Positions 8,156 through 16,021 of a stretch of DNA of 64,000 nt are shown in pieces; position 1 is the stretch's first letter, and every line of letters starts with the position of its first letter. A model generated the notes under the pieces. The model did not search any database, was not told the origin of the DNA, and saw only the letters and a list, made by a program, of their open reading frames with translations. This stretch comes from Streptomyces olivochromogenes (GTDB lineage: Bacteria; Actinomycetota; Actinomycetes; Streptomycetales; Streptomycetaceae), in contig NZ_KQ948451.1 in NCBI RefSeq assembly GCF_001514115.1, positions 355,308 through 419,307 on the forward strand. Direction: 5' to 3'. Made by a program: the position numbers and the translations under genes.

Positions 8156-8914
8156 TCAGATAGTGAGCGAGAGGCTTCTGGTCACGCGGTTCGCGGTCGG
8201 CGTCAACCGCTCCAGAGCCTCCTCGAGCCGAGAGAGCCGGTTCACCGGCAGCGAGACGCCGAGCGAGCCGAGTGTCTCCCCGCTGTACACCGGCACCGCG
8301 ACACACACCGTCCCCAGCGAGTACTCCTCCAGATCCGTGACGGCCGGAGCCATCGGCGAGGAGTCCAGCCGCCGCAACAGTTCCAACGGACTCGTGATCG
8401 TCCGCGGCGTGAGATCCGCCAGGGGATGCCGCGAGAGGTAGTCCTCGCGCGACTCGTCGTCCAGCTCCCGCAGCACACACTTGCCCAGCGCGGTCGCGTG
8501 CCCCGCGTCCTCCATCCCCACCCACAGATCCACCCGCGGTGCCCGGGGACTGTCGACGATCTCCGCGACCCGGATCTCACCGTCCTCGTAGAAGGTGAGA
8601 TACGCGGCAGCCGCTATCTCGTCCCGCAACGCCGCCAGCGTGGGACGCACCCGGCCCAGCAACGCCTGCCCGCGCCCCGAACTGTGCAGCGACTGCACCT
8701 TGTCCCCCAGCACGAACCCGCCGTCGTCCAGCTTCCGCACATAGCCGTCGTGCACCATCGTCCGCAGCAGGTGGTACGCCGTGGCCAGGGGCAGCCCCGT
8801 CTCCCGCGCGAGATGCTTCGCCGGCACACCGTTCTCGTGCGCGCCCACCGCCTCAAGGAGACGAAACGCCCGCTGCACGGACGTGATCAGCGTGGGGCCG
8901 TCACGAACACCCAT
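8156..8914 (-). CDS. IclR-family transcriptional regulator
   Basis: A 252-residue regulator. The N-terminal winged helix (about 8-65) reads SVQRAFRLLEAV ... PAKHLARETGLPLATAYHLLRTMVHDGYV, the classic IclR DNA-binding unit. The C-terminal effector domain (about 80-250) contains GHATALGKCVLREL and the ending about VCVAVPVYSGETLGSLGVSLPV. IclR proteins usually control catabolic genes in response to small aromatic or sugar acids. It is the first gene on its strand; the next gene downstream is the SpoIIE phosphatase 98 bases away, and the divergent neighbour is the PAS/GAF phosphatase. Its target cannot be fixed from the sequence. Confidence 0.93.
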   Translation of the reverse strand: MGVRDGPTLITSVQRAFRLLEAVGAHENGVPAKHLARETGLPLATAYHLLRTMVHDGYVRKLDDGGFVLGDKVQSLHSSGRGQALLGRVRPTLAALRDEIAAAAYLTFYEDGEIRVAEIVDSPRAPRVDLWVGMEDAGHATALGKCVLRELDDESREDYLSRHPLADLTPRTITSPLELLRRLDSSPMAPAVTDLEEYSLGTVCVAVPVYSGETLGSLGVSLPVNRLSRLEEALERLTPTANRVTRSLSLTI

Positions 8915-9119
8915 ACGACCAGAGTGCGCCGGTCAGGCCGCGCGAGCAAGGCGGCACCGCCCCACCCGACTCCGCGCACGGAACGGGCGTACGGCCGATG
9001 CCCTGGCTTGAGGGCGGAACGGCGCCGCGGGAGGCTGGAGACGACGCCCGCGATGTGCGCCCGGTTTCCTCGGGGCGCGCCTCCGGACTCCGCCGAGGCG
9101 AGGACGAGGGTAAGAACCC

Positions 9120-11549
9120 ATGGACAGCGAGCACGTCGCATCCCGAGGAAACGTGCCGACGCCCGTACCGGAGGACTCCGCGGTCGTGGTCGACGCCCGG
9201 GGGTCGGTCATGGTCTGGAGTGCCGGAGCCACGCAGCTGCTCGGCTACGAACCCGAAGAGATCGTGGGCCGCCACGCCACCGACCTGCTCGCCGCCGACC
9301 TGCCCGCCTCGGCGCGGCGCCACATCGCCGACGGGCGCCAGTGGGCCACCGAGGTGGCCCTTCGGCACCGGGAGGGGGGTCGTGTCGTGGTGCGGCTGCG
9401 GGGAGTGCCGCTGGTGGACGCGGCGCGCCGGAGGCTCTGGCTGGTGACCGGCGCGGCGCTGACGAACCCTGCCGGACCGTCCGACCCGAACGCGGCCGCG
9501 ATGTGGGGCCGCACGCTGGCGCAGCTCCCGCTGCCGGTGGCGGTCTATGACCTCGATGCGCGGCTCGTGGCCGCCAACGAGGTCATGACGCGGGTGATGG
9601 GCAGGACCGAGGAGGAGATGCGGGGCCTGACGCTGTGGGAGATCGAGCCGAGCTGGCCCTTCGACGAGTACGACCGCCTCCAGCGGGAGGTGCTGCGCAC
9701 CGGAGAGATGATCTTCCATGAGCAGCACGGCCAGGCTCCCGGCGAGACGCGGGAGCACGCGTGGTCGATGTTCCTGTCGCCGTTGAAGGACGAGGACGGC
9801 ACGGTGCACGGGCTGTCGGCGACCGTGTTCGACACCACCGAGCAGTACTGGGCCCGACAGCGCCTGGCCGTGCTCAACGACGCGAGCCTCCGCATCGGCA
9901 GCACCCTGGATGTGACCCGAACGGCCGAAGAGCTGGCCGAGGTGGCTGTGACCGGGTTCGCGGACTTCGTCACCGTGGACCTGCTGGAATCCGTGGCGCA
10001 GGGCGAGGAGCCCCGGTCGGTGCCGCCCGGCGAGTCGGTCATGGTCCGCCGCGCCGCGCAGCGATCGGTGCTGGAGGGATGCCCGGAGTCGGTGGTCGCC
10101 TCGGGCGGCACGAGTCTCTACCCGGCGGATTCGCTGCCGGTGCTGACGCTGGTCAGCGGCCGGGGCACCCGGCACCGGTCGGACGATCCGGCGCTGCGGG
10201 CGTGGGTCGAATCATCCCCGGCCCGTGCCGAGACCGTGGGCAAGTACATGATCCACTCGGTGATGATGGTCCCGCTGCGGGCCCGGGGCGTGACCCTGGG
10301 CATGGTGCACTTCCTGCGGCACCGGACGCCGGAGTCCTTCGGCGAGGACGACCTGGTGCTCGCGGAGGAGATCGTCGCCAGGGCCGCGGTGAGCGTGGAC
10401 AACGCCCGCCGCTACACCCGTGAACGCCGCACGGCACTGGCACTGCAACGCAGTCTGCTGCCCGAGCGGCCACCGGCTCTCACAGCGGTGGAGGTCGCCT
10501 ACCGTTACCTCCCGGCCGGTTCCGGAGCCGACGTCGGAGGGGACTGGCTCGACGTGATCCAGCTGTCCGGCGCGCGGGTCGCCCTGGTCGTGGGCGATGT
10601 GGTGGGGCACGGCATCCAGGCCTCGGCCACGATGGGGCGCCTGCGGACCGCCGTACGGACTCTCGCGGACGTCGATCTCGCCCCCGACGAGTTGCTCACC
10701 CAGCTCGACGACCTCGTCATCAGGCTCGACCGGGAAGAGGGTCCGGAGGCGCGTGGACGGGCGGAGGAGACGTCGGGTGAGGTCGGGGCCACCTGCCTGT
10801 ACGCCGTGTACGACCCGGCGTCCCGCCGCTGCACCCTGGCCCGCGCCGGGCACCCGCCGCCCGCCCTGGTCACCGCGGACGGCACCGTGCGGTTTCTGGA
10901 CCTGCCCGCCGGGCCGCCGCTCGGCCTCGGCGGCCTGCCGTACGAGTCCACCGAGGTGGAGCTCGGCGAGGGAAGCCTGCTCGCTCTCTACACCGACGGC
11001 CTGGTCGAGGCCGCCGACCGGGACATCGGCGTCGGGCTCGAACTGCTGCGCCAGGCGCTCAGCAGTCCGGCCGACACGCTGGAGGAGACCTGTGACCAGG
11101 TGCTGAGCACCGCATTGACCAGCCGTCCCGCCGACGACATCGTCCTGCTCCTGGCCCGCACCTCCGCGCTCGACCCCGGGCAGATGCGGACCTGGTACCT
11201 GCCGCGGGATCCAGCGGCCGTCGCCGGGGCCCGCAAGGTGGCGGGCGAACAGGTGGCCGCGTGGGGGCTGGACGAAACGGCGTTCGCCACCGAACTGATC
11301 GTCAGCGAACTGGTCACCAACGCCATCCGCTACGGCGAGGCGCCGATCCGGCTACGCCTCATCCGCGACTCCACGCTCATCTGCGAGGTCTCCGACGGCA
11401 GCAGCACCGCCCCGCACCTGCGCCGAGCCCGGATCTTCGACGAGGGTGGGCGCGGGCTGCTGCTGGTTGCCCAGGTCGCCGAGCGGTGGGGCAGTCGCCA
11501 GACCCCCACAGGCAAGACCATCTGGGCCGAACAGCCATTGCCCGCCTGA
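9120..11549 (+). CDS. PAS-PAS-GAF-SpoIIE phosphatase with C-terminal RsbW-type kinase domain
   Basis: An 809-residue cytoplasmic signalling protein combining sensor, phosphatase and anti-sigma kinase. Domains in order: PAS about 18-112, PAS about 130-243, GAF about 250-432, SpoIIE/PP2C about 450-680 (VGGDWLDVI, VVGDVVGHG, LALYTDGLVEA), and an HATPase_c domain about 685-805 with ELIVSELVTNAIRYG, CEVSDGS and EGGRGLLLV. The layout is common in streptomycetes, where such proteins tune partner-switching sigma regulation. The ATG at 9120 follows a GAGG-containing leader. No membrane segments are visible. No sigma factor or antagonist gene is adjacent, so the partner is elsewhere. Confidence 0.94.
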   Translation: MDSEHVASRGNVPTPVPEDSAVVVDARGSVMVWSAGATQLLGYEPEEIVGRHATDLLAADLPASARRHIADGRQWATEVALRHREGGRVVVRLRGVPLVDAARRRLWLVTGAALTNPAGPSDPNAAAMWGRTLAQLPLPVAVYDLDARLVAANEVMTRVMGRTEEEMRGLTLWEIEPSWPFDEYDRLQREVLRTGEMIFHEQHGQAPGETREHAWSMFLSPLKDEDGTVHGLSATVFDTTEQYWARQRLAVLNDASLRIGSTLDVTRTAEELAEVAVTGFADFVTVDLLESVAQGEEPRSVPPGESVMVRRAAQRSVLEGCPESVVASGGTSLYPADSLPVLTLVSGRGTRHRSDDPALRAWVESSPARAETVGKYMIHSVMMVPLRARGVTLGMVHFLRHRTPESFGEDDLVLAEEIVARAAVSVDNARRYTRERRTALALQRSLLPERPPALTAVEVAYRYLPAGSGADVGGDWLDVIQLSGARVALVVGDVVGHGIQASATMGRLRTAVRTLADVDLAPDELLTQLDDLVIRLDREEGPEARGRAEETSGEVGATCLYAVYDPASRRCTLARAGHPPPALVTADGTVRFLDLPAGPPLGLGGLPYESTEVELGEGSLLALYTDGLVEAADRDIGVGLELLRQALSSPADTLEETCDQVLSTALTSRPADDIVLLLARTSALDPGQMRTWYLPRDPAAVAGARKVAGEQVAAWGLDETAFATELIVSELVTNAIRYGEAPIRLRLIRDSTLICEVSDGSSTAPHLRRARIFDEGGRGLLLVAQVAERWGSRQTPTGKTIWAEQPLPA

Positions 11550-11603
11550 CACCGGAACGACCCCGCGCCGGCACCGGCGCCGACCGTGGCGGTGGTGGCG
11601 GGC

Positions 11604-12617
11604 TCACGGCACCGGTCGTACGTCGGGCGGGCGTCGCCGGGCGGAGTTCACGAGCCGGTCGGCGAGCGCGACGACGAGATCGCGGAGCTCGTCGGGTCGC
11701 TCGATCACGAAGGGCCGATCGAGCGACGCGAGCACCGGAGGCAACCAGTCGAGCCGTTCCACACGCAACCGGACACGCGACCAGAGCTCGGAATCACCGT
11801 CCGCCCGGCCCGCTGCCCGCGGCTCCTCCACGACCGCGACGCTTGCCGGGAGCCGGACGCGGATCTGCTCGGCCGTCCCCCGGATCCACAGGATCACTTC
11901 GTGCCGGTACGGAGCCTCGGCGAACCCCGACACAACGCGCCGCGCCGGATCGAGTCCCGCGGGCGGCTCGAAGGAGCCGGGCAGGGACCTCGCGTCCGTG
12001 ATGCGGTCGAGCCGGAACGTGCGGTCCTCACCGCTCTCGGGCTGCGCACCGGTCACGTACCACCGGCCCGAGTGGACGACGAGCCCGTAGGGGTGCACCG
12101 TGCGGGCGCTGTGCCGGCCGTCTCCGGCGGTGTACCGGATCGAGATCGGCCGGCGATGGCGGATCGCGTCGGCGATCGAGAGCAGGACGGCGCTCTCGGG
12201 TGCGGCTGTCGCGTCGGGCGGAGTAGTGAAGGCGAGGGAGTCGAGCACGGCGTCGAGCCTTCGGGCGAGGCGCTTGGGCAGGACCCGCCGGATCTTGGCC
12301 GTGGCCGTCTCATGGGCGGTGCCCGTGGTCGTCGGCATCCCGGCGCGGCGCCCGGCGATCAGGCCGAGCAGCACGGCCAGCGCTTCGTCGTCGCCGAGCA
12401 TGAGCGGAGGCATGCGGTGGCCGGGGGCGAGCCGGTACCCGCCGTAGCGGCCGCGCACCGATTCGACGGGCACGTCGAGGTCGACCAGGTGGTCCACGTA
12501 CCGGCGCACGGTGCGTTCGTCGACGTCGAGCCGCTCGGCGAGTTCGGCGGCGGTCCTGATGCCGCCCGACTGCAGGAGCTCCAGCAGGGAGAGCACGCGA
12601 GCTGTGGGCCTGGGCAT
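11604..12617 (-). CDS. HTH-WYL transcriptional regulator
   Basis: A 337-residue regulator with an N-terminal winged helix (PTARVLSLLELLQSGGIRTAAELAERLDVDERTVRRYVDHL; residues 3-45), a WYL domain about 140-215 (HPYGLVVHSGRWYVTG), and a C-terminal WCX-like extension. WYL domains bind ligands such as nucleic acid fragments or metabolites. It is transcribed away from the VOC gene, with 95 bases between their starts, the usual arrangement for a regulator and its target. Confidence 0.93.
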   Translation of the reverse strand: MPRPTARVLSLLELLQSGGIRTAAELAERLDVDERTVRRYVDHLVDLDVPVESVRGRYGGYRLAPGHRMPPLMLGDDEALAVLLGLIAGRRAGMPTTTGTAHETATAKIRRVLPKRLARRLDAVLDSLAFTTPPDATAAPESAVLLSIADAIRHRRPISIRYTAGDGRHSARTVHPYGLVVHSGRWYVTGAQPESGEDRTFRLDRITDARSLPGSFEPPAGLDPARRVVSGFAEAPYRHEVILWIRGTAEQIRVRLPASVAVVEEPRAAGRADGDSELWSRVRLRVERLDWLPPVLASLDRPFVIERPDELRDLVVALADRLVNSARRRPPDVRPVP

Positions 12618-12712
12618 GCTCAGAAGTATCCCCGCAATACCGGGCGGAATCTGTCCGCTATCTCTCCTAGCCTCCGTGAGTACGCATCCACCGAACTCAC
12701 CGGGAGATCATC

Positions 12713-13111
12713 GTGAACCTCGTCTCGCTCCGCGTCATCACGGGCGACGTCGCACGCCTCGTCGACTTCTACGAGCGCGCGACCGGCGCCCGCGCGAGCT
12801 GGTCCCACGAGGACTTCGCCGAGCTCAGGACGGCGTCAGCCACGCTCGCGATCGCCGGCATCCGCACCGTGCCGCTGTTCGCCCCCGACGCCGCCCGTCC
12901 GTCCGACAACCGCTCCGTGATCATCGAGTTCCTCGTCGACGACGTGGACGGCGTGTACGAGAACCTGACCGGCTTCGTGGAGGACTTCGTCAACAAGCCC
13001 ACCACCATGCCTTGGGGCAACCGTTCGCTGCTGTTCCGCGACCCCGACGGCAACCTCGTCAACTTCTTCACCCCGGTCAGCCCCGACGCCGTCAAGAAGT
13101 TCGCTTCCTGA
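12713..13111 (+). CDS. VOC/glyoxalase-fold protein
   Basis: A 132-residue single-module vicinal-oxygen-chelate protein: NLVSLRVITGDVARLVDFYERATG at the start, IIEFLVDDVDGVYENL in the middle, and the terminal WGNRSLLFRDPDGNLVNFFTPV typical of the family. Members include glyoxalases, dioxygenases and resistance proteins that sequester drugs; the substrate is unknown. It begins with GTG behind GGGAG seven bases upstream. It is divergent from the WYL regulator, which probably controls it. Confidence 0.92.
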   Translation: MNLVSLRVITGDVARLVDFYERATGARASWSHEDFAELRTASATLAIAGIRTVPLFAPDAARPSDNRSVIIEFLVDDVDGVYENLTGFVEDFVNKPTTMPWGNRSLLFRDPDGNLVNFFTPVSPDAVKKFAS

Positions 13112-13172
13112 CGACGCCGAGGCGGAGCCGGCGGGCTGGGCTACGCCAAGAAGGTGACCCCTCGCGCCGCGG

Positions 13173-14102
13173 TCATGAGCGACGTGCGCGACGGGACGCG
13201 TACACCGCCCCGGCACCGAGGGCGACCACCAGGGCCGCGCCGCCCGCGAGGGTGCCGACCGGCGCGCTCGCACCCGTCTCCGCCAGCGGCGGACCGCTGT
13301 CGCTGGGCGACGGCTCGGGAGTGGCGGGCGGCGTCGACTCCAGCGGGGGCACGTCCGGCGTCGTGGGAGGCGTGGTGGAGGGCTTGGGGCTGGTCGGAGG
13401 CGGGGTCGTCTCCTCGGCGGGAGGCTGTCCGCCCGCGGGAGTCGTGGGCGTGACCGGGGTGGCGGGAGTGGTCGGGGTCGACGGCGTCGGGGTGGGCGAG
13501 TCCGACGGGCCGGGGGTGCACGGCTGTTCGCCCCCGTTCCACGCCGCTATGAGGTGGTAGGGGGTGACGACGTTGTCGGGCTCGTAGGGCAGGGGGCCGT
13601 GTCCCTCCCCCGTCTTCCCGTCGTAGGTGATGTCGTCGCCGTACAGGTCGATCTGGCCGTAGCAGTCCGGCGTCTTCACGGCGAGCTTCTGCCAGGTCCG
13701 CTGCGCGTCGTCCGTACCGGCGACGTCGTCGGCGGTGAGGTAGACCGTGGCCTTGTCGACCAGGCTCTGGTGCCCGGAGACATACCAGTTCGGCCCCTCG
13801 GTGGTGTATTCGGCGAGGGACACGGGGTATTTGCAGCCCTCCCCGACCGTCTGGCCCGGAGCCAGCCGGACCTGGACGCTCCCGGGAACGGTGTCCCATT
13901 GATGGAACCCGCCCTGCGAGGTCCAGTCGGCGCCCACGACGTTTCCGTCGGCGCCGACGATGCGGTACTGGACCGTGGCGGACTCGCACGCCCCGGCGGT
14001 CGTGGCACTGGCCACCCCCGCGCCGAGCAGGGGCACGGCGGAGGTGGCGAATGCGGTGGCGGCGAGCACAGCCAGAGTTCTGGAGTGTTGCGAACGCGAC
14101 AA
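13173..14102 (-). CDS. Sortase-anchored surface protein with LAETG motif
   Basis: A 309-residue exported protein. A TTG start at 14102 is preferred: AGAGG lies six bases upstream and the product begins with a textbook signal peptide (basic SRSQHSR, hydrophobic core, GVASA). The mature part (about 35-185) has four Cys and no domain I recognise (CESATVQYRIVGADGNVVG, WTSQGGFHQWDTVPGSV, CYGQIDLYGDDITYDG). A Pro/Thr-rich wall-spanning region (about 195-270) precedes LAETG, a hydrophobic helix and the basic tail SRRARRS. This is a sortase signal of the LAXTG type used by class E enzymes in actinomycetes. Function unknown. Confidence 0.9.
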   Translation of the reverse strand: MSRSQHSRTLAVLAATAFATSAVPLLGAGVASATTAGACESATVQYRIVGADGNVVGADWTSQGGFHQWDTVPGSVQVRLAPGQTVGEGCKYPVSLAEYTTEGPNWYVSGHQSLVDKATVYLTADDVAGTDDAQRTWQKLAVKTPDCYGQIDLYGDDITYDGKTGEGHGPLPYEPDNVVTPYHLIAAWNGGEQPCTPGPSDSPTPTPSTPTTPATPVTPTTPAGGQPPAEETTPPPTSPKPSTTPPTTPDVPPLESTPPATPEPSPSDSGPPLAETGASAPVGTLAGGAALVVALGAGAVYASRRARRS

Positions 14103-14355
14103 GATGAGCCTCTGTGAAATCGAGAGTGTGGGAGGTGATGGCGCGCGAGTGACCGACGCGGACGGCAGAACTGGATGACCCGACGCAGGAACCGGCGGCA
14201 GGCATGCCGCCCAAGCCACTCGTGTCGCTTCGCTCACTTCAGACGCGGCGAAGCGAGCTGGATTCTTCCAACTTTTGACAACTCCCGTCAATCCTTCACC
14301 GGTTGCCCACTTCCTCCACGGAACGCACCACGGCGGTAGGGGACTTACGACACGA

Positions 14356-14385
14356 GAAGGCCCCCGGATGGTTCCGGGGGCCTTC
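14356..14385. terminator. Hairpin terminator after cbtA
   Basis: GAAGGCCCCCGGA and TCCGGGGGCCTTC pair perfectly around the loop TGGT (13-bp stem). It lies 20 bases downstream of the cbtA stop on the minus strand. Confidence 0.8.
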
Positions 14386-14404
14386 ACTCGTGTGGAGAGT
14401 CGGG

Positions 14405-15157
14405 TCAGCTGGGGACGGCGACCCGTCCGCTCGCGGCGGCCGTCACCGGCTTGGGGTTCAGCAACCGCTCGGCCAACTCGCCGAAGACCAGGCCGAATCC
14501 GCCCCACAGGACGGTCTGGATGGCCAGTGCGGAGAGACGGAACCGCCACAGCAGGCTGGCCGGGAAGTCCTTCGGTACCTCGTTGATGACCGGCAGGAAC
14601 GCGTACGCCAGACCGATCACGACGGCGAAGGCGGCCACCGCGCCAACGGTGGCGTACCAGGTGCCGATCCTGGGTGCCAGCCGCTTGCCGAGGATGGTGG
14701 CGCCGATCGCGAGGAGCACGCTGAGCACCATCATCAGGAAGTACAGGGTGGTCCGCTTGCCGATGGTGTCGGGGTTGCCGACCGACGGCGGGTTGGCCGG
14801 GTACTTCAGGAACGGCACGACGTACACGGCCAGCAACGCGCAGCCGGACAGCAGCAGTGCGGTCGCCCGCGGGCTGAAGCGGCCGACGCGGCCGAGCGCG
14901 AAGGCGAAGGCCAGCGCGGCGATGCCACCGAAGGCGACGCCGTAGACCAGGACGCCGGTGGCGAGACCGGCGGTGGACTGCAGAGAGCGGGAGACGATCT
15001 CCATCTCGTGCTCGTGGGAGTGGGCTTCCTCGAAGCTGATCGCGCTATCGACGCTCGGCTCACCGAGGAAGTAGGCGGCAACCAGGGCGAGCAGGCCGGC
15101 ACCGAGGCCGGCCAGCATGCCCCGCACGAGCAGATTTCTTACCGTTGCGGAGTTCAT
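14405..15157 (-). CDS. cbtA: Cobalt transporter subunit CbtA
   Basis: A 250-residue membrane protein of the CbtA family, proposed to import cobalt for cobalamin synthesis. About six hydrophobic segments are visible (residues about 10-30, 66-88, 93-113, 135-155, 168-188, 212-230). A His-rich stretch EEAHSHEHEME near residue 45 may bind metal. The start at 15157 (MNSATVRNLLVRG) gives a normal N-in membrane protein; longer frames add an Arg/Pro-rich shadow. It lies 23 bases after cbtB, and the pair sits behind a cobalamin riboswitch, which supports the cobalt assignment. Confidence 0.92.
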   Translation of the reverse strand: MNSATVRNLLVRGMLAGLGAGLLALVAAYFLGEPSVDSAISFEEAHSHEHEMEIVSRSLQSTAGLATGVLVYGVAFGGIAALAFAFALGRVGRFSPRATALLLSGCALLAVYVVPFLKYPANPPSVGNPDTIGKRTTLYFLMMVLSVLLAIGATILGKRLAPRIGTWYATVGAVAAFAVVIGLAYAFLPVINEVPKDFPASLLWRFRLSALAIQTVLWGGFGLVFGELAERLLNPKPVTAAASGRVAVPS

Positions 15158-15180
15158 GGCAGTGCTGGGGTTCCCCTCGA

Positions 15181-15402
15181 TCAGTGGCAGGGGAAGCCGA
15201 GAAGGTGGCGGGCGTCGTGTACCCACTCGTGGACGTCCGAGCCGGAGACGACGGAGGTGGCGCCCTGTTCGGCACCGACGAAGTACAGCAGGACGAGCAT
15301 CAGAATGCCGAAGAAGACCGCCCACGGAGCAATCGCCTTGAGCGGCAACTTGGCGGGAACGACGGGGGTGGTGGTTGTCGGCTGGGCGACGGTCTGCGCC
15401 AT
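15181..15402 (-). CDS. cbtB: Cobalt transporter subunit CbtB
   Basis: A 73-residue single-pass membrane protein with the hydrophobic helix AVFFGILMLVLLYFVG (about 28-44) and the C-terminal metal-site sequence VHEWVHDARHLLGFPCH, which is diagnostic for CbtB. It starts with ATG seven bases after AGGAGG. It is first in the cbtB-cbtA operon, directly after the cobalamin riboswitch. Confidence 0.93.
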   Translation of the reverse strand: MAQTVAQPTTTTPVVPAKLPLKAIAPWAVFFGILMLVLLYFVGAEQGATSVVSGSDVHEWVHDARHLLGFPCH

Positions 15403-15424
15403 GGCAGGGCCTCCTCGGGAGTTC

Positions 15425-15590
15425 GCGTCCCATCTCGGTGGTGCACTGGACGACGGCTACGGGTCTGACTCACAAGAGGTCCCAGCGGGCTGGAGCCTGT
15501 CGTTCACAGTGGCGCGACCGTGCCGGTTTCCCACCGGCTTCCGTCTTGCCGTCATCGATATCGCACCGACCGTACCGCGTGTCGGGTGCG
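15425..15590 (-). promoter_or_regulatory. Cobalamin riboswitch before cbtB
   Basis: Reading the minus strand, the conserved elements appear in order: GGAAGCCGGTG and GGAAACCGGC (about 15525-15545), the core GCCACTGTGA (15504-15513) and the downstream GAGTCAGAC (15463-15471). These are the hallmark segments of adenosylcobalamin riboswitches. It ends about 25-60 bases before cbtB, so binding of B12 most likely shuts off cobalt import. The outer ends are approximate because the closing P1 stem was not folded. Confidence 0.9.
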
Positions 15591-16021
15591 GGGCCAAGAC
15601 CGCGCCACCTGGCGTGATCTTCCTCTCGCACCAGGTGGCGGGTCCCCGGTGAACAGCGGGTCAGCGGTGGCGTTACCCGGCCGAGTCCGGTGCCCCGGCC
15701 TCGCCGGCGACCGGCGTGGTGTTCGAGGCAACGGAACGACCGCGCTGGCGGACGTCTCACCGACCGTCAGGGCCGGCGGACGTGTGGCGGTCGTGCTTCT
15801 GCGCGGAGAACTTCGACCGGGTCGTCGTCCTCTCCGAAGGCCGCGTGGGGTGGAACGGTGTGCACCCACCCGCCGTTCGGCGGGAACCGGCCCGCGCGGC
15901 CACCGACCGGAACTCAGCGGTCGCGCCTGGAGCACAACGCCCCTGGCAGGGCCACTGAGTTGCCGGTGGGTGGAGAGCTGTCGCACGCGCCGGGAACGGA
16001 GTCCGCGACCGACCGCGCGGC
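15591..16021. other. Stretch without a recognised gene
   Basis: Lies between the start of the riboswitch and the end of the FAD dehydrogenase gene. Short open frames occur on both strands but none has a recognisable product, a good ribosome-binding site or family motif. The cbtBA promoter must lie at about 15591-15640. Confidence 0.5.

Noticed and set aside
15716..15958. An 80-codon plus-strand open frame before the FAD dehydrogenase gene
   Set aside because: No ribosome-binding site, no family similarity and a composition typical of chance frames in GC-rich DNA.
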